From an uncultured Myxococcales bacterium (GTDB lineage Bacteria > Myxococcota_A > UBA9042 > DTJE01), in the NCBI GenBank assembly GCA_903936705.1, contig CAIZWN010000017.1, positions 33,181 to 97,180 on the forward strand: DNA of 64,000 nt, written 5' to 3'. The translations under genes and the position numbers were made by a program. Positions 26,211-35,122 of the stretch are shown here, piece after piece. Numbering within the stretch: the stretch's first letter is position 1; each line of letters starts with the position of its first letter. The notes beneath the pieces are model-generated. The model was not told the origin of the DNA, made no database searches, and was given only the letters and a program-made list of their open reading frames with translations.

Positions 26211-27752
26211 GTGTTACGCGTTGCGTTATTGGTGGCAGCAGTTGTCGGATTGCCGTGGCTGGGTTGCGGCTCTTCAGGGGGTTCGACGGACGTCCACTTC
26301 GTCCCGGATGACATCTTGCCGGACCAGAATTCCGGCGATGCCGCCCAGGATGCAGTCAGGCCACCGACCCAGGTAACGGAACCATTCCGTATCGTCTTTC
26401 CCTACCTGAAGTATTCCCTGCCCGCCCAACTGGACCTTGCCTGGACCGACCCGATGGCGCCGACCTGGGACCCTGACGTTTCGTTTTCCGGGTTGGTTTT
26501 GCAAAGGGACGCCGCCCTGTCGTGCGAACTGGGCTGCTTCCCGGCTCGTTCGGGGCAGTGGATTGCCGTGGTTGTTTCCGGCCCAACGTCCGATACCACA
26601 GGAAACGTCATCCGCCTGTTTCGCCTGGCCGACGGACCGCTTCTGGAGGAGTCAGGCATTCCTGACGTCACCGACGTAACGACATTCGCATTCGGATCGG
26701 ACTCGTTCGTGTTCACTCGAGCCCTGGCAGACTGCGTCCCGAGCGCAATCGAGAAGAAGTCCTGCGTGAAATTCTTCCGCATCGATCTGTCGGTTCCAAA
26801 CCCGATGGGCGAGGAGTTCCTGTTCACGTTCCCTACGGCCGATCGAATTGAAGAGGCACTGCCTCATTCGGGACGCTTCACCATGGGCCAGGACGGCAGG
26901 TCGATCGTGGTGCTGAGCCGCACGCCTGGCAGCCAGACCGCCTGGTTATGGCGAGGTTCCGCCGGCGATCCCATACTGGTTGCGGGACCAATCTGTGCCG
27001 GACCAGCGCCAGGCGGGGGTTGCCTGGAAACGGAAGGAGGTTTCACCGACGCCGACCCGGTGGCCTTGTCTGCCGATGGAAACCACCTGGTGCTGGCGGT
27101 TGTCGAGGATGATCGTTCCCTGGTGCTGACGCACGTGGACATCCGAGATGTCGTCGCAGGCGCAGAACCCCGCCGCACGACGGTATCGTTACTGGCAATG
27201 CCCCAGGGCATCTCGTACAAGAACCGTTGCTACAATCGACAAACCTGGCAGCCGACATTCGTCCTTTCGCCCATGAAGTTCACGCCCGACGGCAGCGAAC
27301 TGGTATTCGCGGCAGGAACCGACTGCCCCCCCAACAAATTCAAGCCGTGGAGCAACGTGCTGGCGATTCAGATGTCCCGCCTTGAATCGAATGGCGCCCT
27401 TGCCAACCAGGACCTGCGCTGGATAACAGACTTTCCACAGGGGGATTCTGCCGCCAATGTTTCGATTCCGATCGACTCGCTGAATCCGGATTCTGGCGCC
27501 GAATACCTGGACCTGTCGATGTCGGGAGACTACGTGGCGTTCGTCGGCACTCCCATGTTGGACTCGTTTGGCAATGCGATTGCCGACAAACAAGAACAGC
27601 ATCGCAACGACCATGAAGTATGGGTTACCCGCAGGGACGGCACGACCGAACCGGTGCAACTGACAGGCCGACAGGGCTGGAAATCGACGTCGTTGCGCGC
27701 GATCTCAATCCCGCCGGTAAAGGCTGCCACGCAGGCCGCGGCGCTTCGATGA
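26211..27752 (+). CDS. exported lipoprotein, likely beta-propeller
   Basis: 513 residues. GTG start with GGAGG six bases upstream; the signal peptide ends WLGC-GSSGG, a good lipobox. An acidic linker (DVHFVPDDILPDQNSGDAAQDA) tethers the folded part. Repeated blade-like motifs appear (FTMGQDGRSIVVLSR; LSADGNHLVLAVVED; FTPDGSELVFAAGTDC; LSMSGDYVAFVG), as in TolB/WD40-like propellers, with several Cys that may pair in the periplasm. No catalytic motif. Function unknown; probably a surface or periplasmic sensor/structural protein. Confidence 0.7.
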   Translation: MLRVALLVAAVVGLPWLGCGSSGGSTDVHFVPDDILPDQNSGDAAQDAVRPPTQVTEPFRIVFPYLKYSLPAQLDLAWTDPMAPTWDPDVSFSGLVLQRDAALSCELGCFPARSGQWIAVVVSGPTSDTTGNVIRLFRLADGPLLEESGIPDVTDVTTFAFGSDSFVFTRALADCVPSAIEKKSCVKFFRIDLSVPNPMGEEFLFTFPTADRIEEALPHSGRFTMGQDGRSIVVLSRTPGSQTAWLWRGSAGDPILVAGPICAGPAPGGGCLETEGGFTDADPVALSADGNHLVLAVVEDDRSLVLTHVDIRDVVAGAEPRRTTVSLLAMPQGISYKNRCYNRQTWQPTFVLSPMKFTPDGSELVFAAGTDCPPNKFKPWSNVLAIQMSRLESNGALANQDLRWITDFPQGDSAANVSIPIDSLNPDSGAEYLDLSMSGDYVAFVGTPMLDSFGNAIADKQEQHRNDHEVWVTRRDGTTEPVQLTGRQGWKSTSLRAISIPPVKAATQAAALR

Positions 27753-27761
27753 CTTGCCTCG

Positions 27762-28499
27762 TCAGTTCTTTTTGGGCAAGCCTGGAGCCGCAATCCAAAC
27801 TGCCAGCAAGCGTTCCATGGACCTGACGGAACATGCGTCGGGCCTGTCGTTGCGCGGGTCATGATCGTCCCGGTGGAAGGCGCCAGGATGCCTTGTGCGC
27901 AGGGTTCTCCAACCCAGGAGATCCGGCGCCGGAAAGTCCTTGTCGGGACGATCACCGACCATCACCACGGTTTCGCATTCAACCCCAAAGCGCGCCTGAA
28001 GCAGAAGAAAAGGACCCGGATCCGGCTTGGGCATCGGGCGACCCTCGACATCCGAAGTGAACAACACCTGGTCAAACATGTTTGCGATGCCGAGAGACTC
28101 GATCTTGCGTTGCTGGACTTCGAGATAGCCGTCGGTCAGCAGAGCCAACTTCAGCCCCGACTGACGCAGGCGAGCAAGCATTTGGCGAGTTCCAGCGAAG
28201 GGGCGCAGCGATGGCCGATGCGATCGAAACGCCCCGACCAGGGAAGCGATTTGCGCAGGCGTGCGGGGGATCCCCAGTTGCCGCAACCCGCTGTCGAACA
28301 CGTGCAGCGGCCCTTCGTTCCGCAGGATGTCCAGAAAAACGCCCTCGGCTTCCGGGACACCCAACTCGCGTGCGGCGGCAATCAGGCCACCCTGCACGAA
28401 ATCAGCCTCGGGGTAAAGAGTGTCGTCCAGGTCGAAAACCACCGCTGCGAGCGGTCGGGACATCAAGTTCGCCGGCTCTGGTGAACGCCCGTTTGTCAT
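27762..28499 (-). CDS. HAD-superfamily hydrolase (phosphatase)
   Basis: 245 residues. Motif I VVFDLDDTLYPE has nucleophile Asp23 and acid/base Asp25; motif II is ALLTDG; motif III Lys is in MPKPDPGPF; motif IV is MVGDRPDKDF. A helical C1 cap lies between motifs I and II (about 35-110), as in phosphoglycolate phosphatase or YjjG-like enzymes. The substrate is probably a small phospho-metabolite. Two ATGs (28499 and 28463) are possible starts; the first is used. Its stop is only ten bases from the end of the lipoprotein gene, tail to tail. The upstream region is shared with the divergent rlu gene. Confidence 0.88.
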   Translation of the reverse strand: MTNGRSPEPANLMSRPLAAVVFDLDDTLYPEADFVQGGLIAAARELGVPEAEGVFLDILRNEGPLHVFDSGLRQLGIPRTPAQIASLVGAFRSHRPSLRPFAGTRQMLARLRQSGLKLALLTDGYLEVQQRKIESLGIANMFDQVLFTSDVEGRPMPKPDPGPFLLLQARFGVECETVVMVGDRPDKDFPAPDLLGWRTLRTRHPGAFHRDDHDPRNDRPDACSVRSMERLLAVWIAAPGLPKKN

Positions 28500-28564
28500 C
28501 AGCCACCCGTTCAGGACTTCAACAGAATCATTGACCGCAACTCGGTGGGGTTCTATCTTGCGGC

Positions 28565-29641
28565 ATGATGGCGAATTCCCCGGAAGGAAGCAACCTGCCC
28601 GCACCCGAACTGACTGCGGCATCGCCCGATTCCCCGGGGGGCTTGCCCACGACTCATCAGGTTGAAATCGACCCGACCAGGGACGGGATGCGACTGGACA
28701 TGGCAATTGCGGCCCTTGTTCCCGGCGTATCCAGATCAGCCGCACAAAGGCTGGTGGAACTGGGCGAGGTGCGGCTGGACGGAAGGCGTCGCCCGCAGGG
28801 GTTCAGGGTCACGACAGGAGCGCTGCTGGAAGTTCGCATCCCCGCGCCTCCGGTCAGGACTGGCCTGGTACCACAGGCCGGGGGAGATCTGGACATCCTG
28901 TTCGAGGACGATGTTGTCATGGCCATCGCTAAACGCGCTGGCACAGTCGTTCATCCCGGCGCCGGTCACCAGTCGGGTACCCTGGTAAACCAGTTGATCG
29001 CATCGGGCCGCACCTTTTCGGTCATAGGGGGCGAGGACAGGCCTGGACTGGTCCATAGACTGGACAAGGACACGTCGGGCGTCCTGCTGCTGGCAAAATC
29101 CGACCAGGCGCACGCGACCCTCGCGATGCAGTTCAAGGACCGCACAATCCGAAAGGCGTACCTGGCGCTGGTTCTTGGGGCGCAGATTCCCGACCGGGGG
29201 GTATTCCGTTCGTCATTTGGCCGCAGTCCGGGAGATCGCAAGCAGTTCACCGGTCGAGTGACTTCGGAACGGGAGGCCATTACCGAGTACCAGACCGTTC
29301 TAAGAAGTTCCTTGTGTGCTCTTGTCGTTGCCCGTCCCCGAACAGGCAGGACGCACCAGATTCGCGTCCACCTGGCGGAAGGGGGCCATCCGATCGTTGG
29401 CGACCGGGTCTATGGCCGCGCGTATCCTCGTCCCGGCAGCACGCCCCAGGCCGAGGCCGCCTCGTTGAGGATGATGGAGCGTCATGCCCTGCACGCCTGG
29501 GGAATCAGGTTTGCCCACCCGACTGACGGCAGGTTGATCGAGATAACCGCCCCGCCGCCTCGCGACTTCCGCGCGATCCTGGACTCGATTTTCGGGGATC
29601 AATGGCAAGAGGCGCTCTCCCGCGTACCAATCGACGGCTAG
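28565..29641 (+). CDS. RluD-type 23S rRNA pseudouridine synthase
   Basis: 358 residues. An S4 RNA-binding domain (about 40-100: RLDMAIAALVPGVSRSAAQRLVELGEVRLDG) precedes the RsuA/RluA catalytic domain. Asp167 in HRLDKDTSG is the catalytic residue; GRTHQIRVHLAEGGHPIVGD is the second family hallmark. It isomerises specific uridines in RNA, probably helix 69 of 23S rRNA if a true RluD. The first ~35 residues are a Pro/Ser-rich extension. The start is the first ATG of an ATG-ATG pair, with no strong ribosome site. Confidence 0.93.
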   Translation: MMANSPEGSNLPAPELTAASPDSPGGLPTTHQVEIDPTRDGMRLDMAIAALVPGVSRSAAQRLVELGEVRLDGRRRPQGFRVTTGALLEVRIPAPPVRTGLVPQAGGDLDILFEDDVVMAIAKRAGTVVHPGAGHQSGTLVNQLIASGRTFSVIGGEDRPGLVHRLDKDTSGVLLLAKSDQAHATLAMQFKDRTIRKAYLALVLGAQIPDRGVFRSSFGRSPGDRKQFTGRVTSEREAITEYQTVLRSSLCALVVARPRTGRTHQIRVHLAEGGHPIVGDRVYGRAYPRPGSTPQAEAASLRMMERHALHAWGIRFAHPTDGRLIEITAPPPRDFRAILDSIFGDQWQEALSRVPIDG

Positions 29642-29695
29642 AGGGCTGCGCCCGATGCGGCAATCGGATATACTCCCGCGCGCCGGAGGTGCCCC

Positions 29696-30541
29696 ATGTC
29701 CGAGCGGATTTCCGAGTTCCTCAAGACGTCGAGGGCTTTGAGCGCCGCGGCAAAGGCCGCTGACCTGGCGATGAAGGCCCTGTCGAAGACCGATCCTGCG
29801 CCGGCGACCATTGCCGAGGCGGCAGATGCTGCGGTATCGGCCTTGAAGAAGGCTGGGCCGATCGACTCGCTGGTCATCGCCGTCCGGGACGAACTGGCAG
29901 CAGCATCAACTACCGCGCGCAACGCTCTCGAGCGCGAACGTGCGCTGCTGGCTGGCGCCGTGGCTGCCGAGTTGGCAAAAGTCGGCCTGAAGGTCGAAGG
30001 CCACCTGCCCCAGTTGCGCGTCGGTCTGCTGACCATGGAGTTCGCCTTTGGTCCCAAGGGCCGGTGCATTCTGTGGTTCGGTCCGCGGCACGAGCGCCTT
30101 GGTGACTGCCCACTGGAGGCAACGGCCATCGCCGCGAAGGCGGCCGAACTGGACCGAAGCCTGATGGGTGGGGAATTTGTCGAGGCGTTGTTCCTGGCCG
30201 AACTGCGCGCAGCGTACCGTGTGTGCGTGGTCAGGCAGGCCGTTCCCGAGGGAGAACGCGTCCCAGTCACCGCCCTGCTGGCCGAGATTGCCTTCAGGCG
30301 GCAACGGCCTGCCTTCTGGGCTGATCCGCGCCGCGAAACGTTCACGCCTTACGGACGCGTGGAATTCGCATGCGCGTTGGCACGATTGAAGACCCGGCGC
30401 GATGGCGACCGTGAACTGCGACTGGACGTGGCCACAATGACGCAGACCCGACGACCCGAGGATCACCTCTGGGTACCGCGGGGGCGAACCGGCGACGGTA
30501 CCCATTACGCCACCGCGGCCTTCGTGAAGGCACCCGGTTGA
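29696..30541 (+). CDS. unknown protein heading an ATPase/helicase operon
   Basis: 281 residues. Residues 1-110 are Ala/Lys/Glu-rich helix; 110-281 form a compact domain with FAFGPKGRCILWFGPRHER, a basic EIAFRRQRPAFWADPRRE, YGRVEFACALARLK and a conserved-looking end GDGTHYATAAFVKAP. I recognise no family and see no catalytic motif. GGAGG lies seven bases before the ATG. The next gene starts 17 bases after the stop, behind its own GGGGGGAGG, so this is the first member of the operon that carries two P-loop ATPases and a helicase; it may be a nucleic-acid- or effector-binding component. Confidence 0.65.
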   Translation: MSERISEFLKTSRALSAAAKAADLAMKALSKTDPAPATIAEAADAAVSALKKAGPIDSLVIAVRDELAAASTTARNALERERALLAGAVAAELAKVGLKVEGHLPQLRVGLLTMEFAFGPKGRCILWFGPRHERLGDCPLEATAIAAKAAELDRSLMGGEFVEALFLAELRAAYRVCVVRQAVPEGERVPVTALLAEIAFRRQRPAFWADPRRETFTPYGRVEFACALARLKTRRDGDRELRLDVATMTQTRRPEDHLWVPRGRTGDGTHYATAAFVKAPG

Positions 30542-30558
30542 CCCCGGGGGGAGGAACG

Positions 30559-31863
30559 ATGGTCGATACTCTGACTTCCAGGCAGGCCCGTCACGTAATC
30601 GAGGTTGTCGGCTCGTCCGGCACCCCGCCCGAGTGGGGCTTTCAGTTCTTTTCATCGGGCCTCGACAGCTATCTCCGCGTGATCGAGGAGGACTACCTGC
30701 GGTCCTTCCTGCGCGAGGGCGGTTCGTCGTTCAAGGTCGTGGTCGGCACCTATGGCGGCGGCAAGACCCACTTCCTGTACAGCGTGCGGGAACTGGCCTG
30801 GCGCCAGGACTTCCTGGTCGCCTACTGCCCTCTGTCCTCCGAGACTTCGCCGTTCCACCGACTGGACAAGGTGTACCGATCAATCGCGACGAACCTGATG
30901 CGCCCGCTGACCCCCGACGAACTGCTGGGAGGCGCCGAGCGCGGACTGGGCGCGTTCCTGAAAAGCGTCTATGCCGGAATGGCCGAGGCGCTGACGGCCG
31001 AGGGATTGAAGGGCGAGGAACTGCGCACCCGGATCGCGGCAGTCGCCGCCGACAGCACGCGCGGGCTGGAGAACCCCAACTTCGGGAGGGCATTGCGCCT
31101 GGCCCTGGAGGCTCTGGTCCACGACGACCCGGACACCTTCGACCGGATGCTGCAATACCTGACCGTTGATGGATACGACCGGGTCGCGCACCGGAACGCC
31201 GGCATTCTTCAGCCGATCGAACGGGGCCAGGCCTTCGCGACAATCCGTTCTCTGGTGACGTGGATCAGGAACCTGCGCTTCCGCGGCCTGGTGATCCTGT
31301 TCGACGAGGCCGAGCAGGCCGGCGCGATGACGTCGAAGCAGAAGGAAATGATGCTGGCCAACCTGCGCGAACTGGTGGACCAGTGCGGCGGTGCAGCCTT
31401 TGCGAACGTCATGGTGTTCTACGCCGTACCTAACGAGCAGTTCCTTGTCGAAGGCCGCAGCCCAGCGTACGAGGCCCTGCGTCAGCGCATCCAGACCGTG
31501 TTCGACTTCACCAACCCGACCGGGGTGACGATCCGACTGGACCGCCTGGCACGCGATCCGAAGACCCTGCTGATAGACATTGGCAACAAGCTGGGCGGGG
31601 TATACGAGACCGCCTACCGCAAGGAATTCCCGCTGGAACTGAAGACGCGCCTGGTCGCTCTGCTGGCCGATGCCGCAGCCGAAAGGGCCTTCGGAGACAT
31701 CGGGTACAAGAGACTGTTCGTCCAGGCACTGGTTCGCGCGCTTCATGCAGTGCGGCTTGGCAAGGGCGTGACGGTTGACGAGGACTTTGCGCGGTCGATG
31801 CTGGCGGCGGGCGCCAGCGAGTCGGACGGAGGCGGCCTGGATGTCGACCTTCCACAAGGGTGA
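30559..31863 (+). CDS. P-loop ATPase, DUF2791/BrxD-like (first copy)
   Basis: 434 residues. After GTPPEWGFQFFSSGLDSYL comes Walker A GTYGGGKT (63-70), followed by HFLYSVRELAW; Walker B is GLVILFDEAEQ (acidic pair 249-250). This layout, with the 'G-x-Y-G-G-G-K-T-H' P-loop and 'F-D-E-A-E', is that of DUF2791 ATP-binding proteins, which include BrxD of BREX phage-defence systems. They are AAA-like ATPases thought to work with a neighbouring helicase. The C-terminal third (helical, about 330-420) should be a lid or winged-helix part. It overlaps the next gene by 23 bases and is clearly coupled to it. Confidence 0.82.
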   Translation: MVDTLTSRQARHVIEVVGSSGTPPEWGFQFFSSGLDSYLRVIEEDYLRSFLREGGSSFKVVVGTYGGGKTHFLYSVRELAWRQDFLVAYCPLSSETSPFHRLDKVYRSIATNLMRPLTPDELLGGAERGLGAFLKSVYAGMAEALTAEGLKGEELRTRIAAVAADSTRGLENPNFGRALRLALEALVHDDPDTFDRMLQYLTVDGYDRVAHRNAGILQPIERGQAFATIRSLVTWIRNLRFRGLVILFDEAEQAGAMTSKQKEMMLANLRELVDQCGGAAFANVMVFYAVPNEQFLVEGRSPAYEALRQRIQTVFDFTNPTGVTIRLDRLARDPKTLLIDIGNKLGGVYETAYRKEFPLELKTRLVALLADAAAERAFGDIGYKRLFVQALVRALHAVRLGKGVTVDEDFARSMLAAGASESDGGGLDVDLPQG

Positions 31864-33400
31864 TGCGGTCACCCACCCCGCCTATGGCAAGGGGACTGTG
31901 AACGGTTCGCGGATCGACGGATTCGAGATCCGCGTCTCGTTCGGCGCCTATAATCTGTGGGTCCCGGCACGCGAACTGTCTGCCGCGTCAGGTGGGCTGC
32001 GGCTGGTCGATGCGCCAGTTGCCGCAATCGAAACCCCCCATCATACGGCCACTTCCTTCGATGCCATCATGAGGCTGCTGACTGGCCAGCCGGCACCAGA
32101 TCTGGTGGCAGAACCTCCCGAACCCGAACCGGTTGCACCTGCCGTCAAGGACACCAGGAACAAGCGCCAGTCAGCCAAGGCCGCGCCGGCCGTTGCCACC
32201 GAACCGAAGCGCCCCAGGAAACACGAAAAACCGGTATTTAGACCGGCCCGCGAGGACCGCGCAGTTCGCGACGCCACCGCCATCGAGGCGTTCCGCCTGG
32301 GAATCGTGCCGTCTCGCCACATCGAGGACTGGACAGTCGGACGCGAGGTCGAGGTACGGGCCCTGCGGACGTTCCTGAAGGACGAGGGCGAGGGCGCGAT
32401 CCTGGTCGAGGGCCAGTACGGCGCGGGCAAAAGCCACCTGCTGGCCTTCCTGGCCCGCGAAGCCGAGGGCATGAACTTCGCCGTCGCAATGGCCGGTTTC
32501 GATCCATCCGAGGCGTCCGCGGCCTTCCCCAAGAAGGCATACCGCCGACTGTGCCAGGGGTTCCGCGCAACCGTCGATGGCCAGCCGCTGGATTTCCGCG
32601 GTTTCCTTGAGGAGGCAGCACGGCGGGAGAACTGGCCGGAGGTTGTCGGCGATCACTGGCTGCTGGGCCCGTTCCTACGCAAGGTCGCGGCCGGCAAGGC
32701 CGAGCAGGAGGACTGGGAACACGTCGAAGGCCTTGGGCGCGGCGATGATGGACGCCCGACGCTGCACGACTACAGCACATGCGCGAACCTGTACGTCAAC
32801 CTGCTGTCGGCGTTGTCCAGACTGGCGGCCGAGGTTCTGTCCATGAACGGACTGGCCGTGCTGCTGGACGAGGCGGAAGTGGCCCGTAATGTTCTTTACC
32901 GGTATCAGGCCCAGCGCGGGGTCAACTTCTTCCGGGGGCTGGTACTGGCCGCGAACGACGACCACGACCTGCTTGATGAAGTACTGATCCGCCAGGACGT
33001 GACGGTAGGCGAAATCACCCGACTGCTTTACTCGGGCCACAATGCCACGCGATACACAACCGGAATTCCCTGCCGTCTGAAGGTGGCCTTCGCCCTTACC
33101 CCGGGTTCATTGCAGGACGAGTTCCGCCGCACTCGTGAGACGATCGGCAGGGTCGAACTGGACGTGCTGTCCATGGACGCACTGAAGGCTTTGTTCGGGA
33201 AGATCCACGGCACCTACGAATCCTGCTATGGGGTCCGCCTGGAACCGAAGCTGCGCGACCGCGTTTTCCGTCTGCTGGCCACTGCGGACCGGGTATCTTC
33301 CACGCGTGGCTTCATCAAGGCCGCCGTGGAAACCATGGATTATGCGCGGTTCTTCCCCGACGGGGACGTCGAGTCCGTCATCCAGGACGCGGTGGGTTGA
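31841..33400 (+). CDS. P-loop ATPase, DUF2791/BrxD-like (second copy) with N-terminal Tudor-like domain
   Basis: 519 residues. The first ~50 residues (DAVTHPAYGKGTVNGSRIDGFEIRVSFG) resemble the small CarD/UvrD-C Tudor-type barrel that binds RNA polymerase or nucleic-acid partners. A Pro/Ala/Lys linker (85-135) leads to the ATPase: Walker A GQYGAGKS (191-198), Walker B LAVLLDEAEVARN, then LTPGSLQDEFRRTRE and a helical C-terminus. It is paralogous to the preceding ATPase, so the two may form a mixed ring. GGAGG lies eight bases before the ATG. The helicase gene starts one base after its stop. Confidence 0.82.
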   Translation: MSTFHKGDAVTHPAYGKGTVNGSRIDGFEIRVSFGAYNLWVPARELSAASGGLRLVDAPVAAIETPHHTATSFDAIMRLLTGQPAPDLVAEPPEPEPVAPAVKDTRNKRQSAKAAPAVATEPKRPRKHEKPVFRPAREDRAVRDATAIEAFRLGIVPSRHIEDWTVGREVEVRALRTFLKDEGEGAILVEGQYGAGKSHLLAFLAREAEGMNFAVAMAGFDPSEASAAFPKKAYRRLCQGFRATVDGQPLDFRGFLEEAARRENWPEVVGDHWLLGPFLRKVAAGKAEQEDWEHVEGLGRGDDGRPTLHDYSTCANLYVNLLSALSRLAAEVLSMNGLAVLLDEAEVARNVLYRYQAQRGVNFFRGLVLAANDDHDLLDEVLIRQDVTVGEITRLLYSGHNATRYTTGIPCRLKVAFALTPGSLQDEFRRTRETIGRVELDVLSMDALKALFGKIHGTYESCYGVRLEPKLRDRVFRLLATADRVSSTRGFIKAAVETMDYARFFPDGDVESVIQDAVG

Positions 33401-33401
33401 C

Positions 33402-35033
33402 GTGGCGCCATCAGAAGACCGACCAGCCGTTCGCACCGCCCTTCCACTGGCTTTCGGGCCGTTCCTGTCCCGCTTTGCATCACCCACGTCAATCCAGACG
33501 GCTGCCATACCGGTTCTTGTCACTGGAAGGAACGCCGTGGTAGTGGCGCCGGCCGCCTCGGGCAAGACCGAAGCAGTCCTGGCTCCTCTGTGCGAGCGGC
33601 TGCTGGCGGACCGGGGTGGCGCACCTGGAATCGTCTACATAGTACCGACCAGGGCCCTTGCCAACGACCTGGAACTGCGCGTTTCCTCGCCTTGCGGCGC
33701 CATGGGCCTGCGCCTGGTGGTGCGCACCGGCGACCGGCCGGCCGATATCGCCGGGGCCGAGGCTGACGTACTGGTCACGACCCCGGAATCGCTGGACAGT
33801 CTGCTGTGCCGCCATGCCGAACGGTTTTCCGGGGTCCGGTCGGTTGCCATCGACGAGGCTCATCTGCTGGACGGCACAGCTCGCGGCGATCAGATGCGAA
33901 TCCTGGTCAGACGCATGGTTGCCTGGCACTGCAAGAAGACGCCGCAACTGGTTGCCATGACCGCCACCGTGGCCGACCCGCACGCGCTGGGCCGCCGCCT
34001 GCTTGGGGTTGACGTCGCCGTGCTGAAGGCTGGTGCGCCACGCCCGGTGACTCTGGAGATAGTCGACGACCTGAAGAGCGCGTTGACGGCACTGCGACGT
34101 GACGGGCTGACAAAGGCGATAGTCTTTTGCAACACGCGCCGACGTACCGAGGAGGTAGGGCGACTGCTGCCATCCCTTGGGCCCTGGCCGCCCGAACGTG
34201 TGATGGTCCACCACGCCAGCCTGTCAAAGCGTGAACGCGAGGACGTCGAAAAGGCATTCAGGCGATGGGAGGCCGGCCTTCTGGTGTGTACGACCACGAT
34301 GGAAATCGGCGTCGATGTCGGCAACGTCGATGCCGTAGTCCTTGTCGGCGCGCCCGATTCGGTGTCATCGTTCGCCCAGCGTGTTGGACGCGGGTGCCGC
34401 AGGCGCACGGGGATGCGAGCTATCTGCGTCCCCGAGACCTTTTCCGACCGTGGCCTGTTCGAGACACTGGCACAGGCATCGGCGGCAGGCGAGATGCCCG
34501 ATGTGGAAGCTGATCCCGATCCGGGCGTTGCGGTGCAGCAAACGTTCTCGATCCTGTTCGGGCGGCCTCGCGGTACGCCGCGGCGCGACCTTCTGGACAT
34601 GCTTTCGGTGCTTGGCCCACCCGAGGATCTGGACGCCATCATCGACCACCTGGTGTCGGAAGGATTGATAGCTACAGCCTCCATGGACCGCCTGATTGCC
34701 TCGACAACCCTGATGGACATGGGCGAAAAGGGTCGAATACACAGCACAATCGGGGACACTCGAACCGTGAACGTCGTGGACGCGACGTCGGGAAGGGTGC
34801 TGGGAAAGGTGTCGGCAAAGGCGATGCAGGGCGGATCCGTCAACCTGGGAGGTCGCGCCTGGCACGTAGTTGACGGGGGACGCGACGCAATCAGCGTGCG
34901 CCGCGGGGCTGGTATCGACACGGGCTCGCTGTTCGCCAGACGCCCTTCTGCCGGTCCTTTCGCGCGCTGGCTGCCACCAGACCTGCGCTGCGGGTGGAGC
35001 CGATCAATCGACGACCCTGATCGCATTGAATGA
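33402..35033 (+). CDS. DEAH-box helicase, Lhr/BrxHI-like
   Basis: 543 residues, superfamily 2. Motifs in order: Q-motif PTSIQTAAIP (28-37), Walker A APAASGKT (49-56), Ia PTRALANDL, DEAH (151-154), III MTATV, IV VFCNTRRRTEEV, HHASLSKRERE, V TTTMEIGVDV, VI QRVGRGCRR (326-334). HHASLSKRERE and the arrangement after it are typical of the Lhr-type helicases that include BrxHI. The C-terminal ~170 residues hold a winged-helix-like part but not the long Lhr-core extension, so the protein is shorter than usual Lhr. GTG at 33402 begins one base after the previous stop. It would unwind or remodel nucleic acid, powered with the two ATPases; partner roles are inferred. Confidence 0.85.
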   Translation: MAPSEDRPAVRTALPLAFGPFLSRFASPTSIQTAAIPVLVTGRNAVVVAPAASGKTEAVLAPLCERLLADRGGAPGIVYIVPTRALANDLELRVSSPCGAMGLRLVVRTGDRPADIAGAEADVLVTTPESLDSLLCRHAERFSGVRSVAIDEAHLLDGTARGDQMRILVRRMVAWHCKKTPQLVAMTATVADPHALGRRLLGVDVAVLKAGAPRPVTLEIVDDLKSALTALRRDGLTKAIVFCNTRRRTEEVGRLLPSLGPWPPERVMVHHASLSKREREDVEKAFRRWEAGLLVCTTTMEIGVDVGNVDAVVLVGAPDSVSSFAQRVGRGCRRRTGMRAICVPETFSDRGLFETLAQASAAGEMPDVEADPDPGVAVQQTFSILFGRPRGTPRRDLLDMLSVLGPPEDLDAIIDHLVSEGLIATASMDRLIASTTLMDMGEKGRIHSTIGDTRTVNVVDATSGRVLGKVSAKAMQGGSVNLGGRAWHVVDGGRDAISVRRGAGIDTGSLFARRPSAGPFARWLPPDLRCGWSRSIDDPDRIE

Positions 35034-35064
35034 CGTCTGCCTGCCGCCACATCTCTTACTCCTG

Positions 35065-35091
35065 TTGACACCAGGTTCGCTGTGATACGCT
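35065..35091 (+). promoter_or_regulatory. possible promoter upstream of the Lon gene
   Basis: A perfect TTGACA (35065-35070) lies in the only sizeable gap between helicase and protease genes. The best -10 (TACGCT, 35086-35091) is only 15 bases away, shorter than usual, so the call is weak. If real, it separates the Lon-NAD kinase unit from the ATPase/helicase operon. Confidence 0.3.
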
Positions 35092-35122
35092 CGGCACCGC
35101 CTGCAGCAGAGGCGGAGGGACC

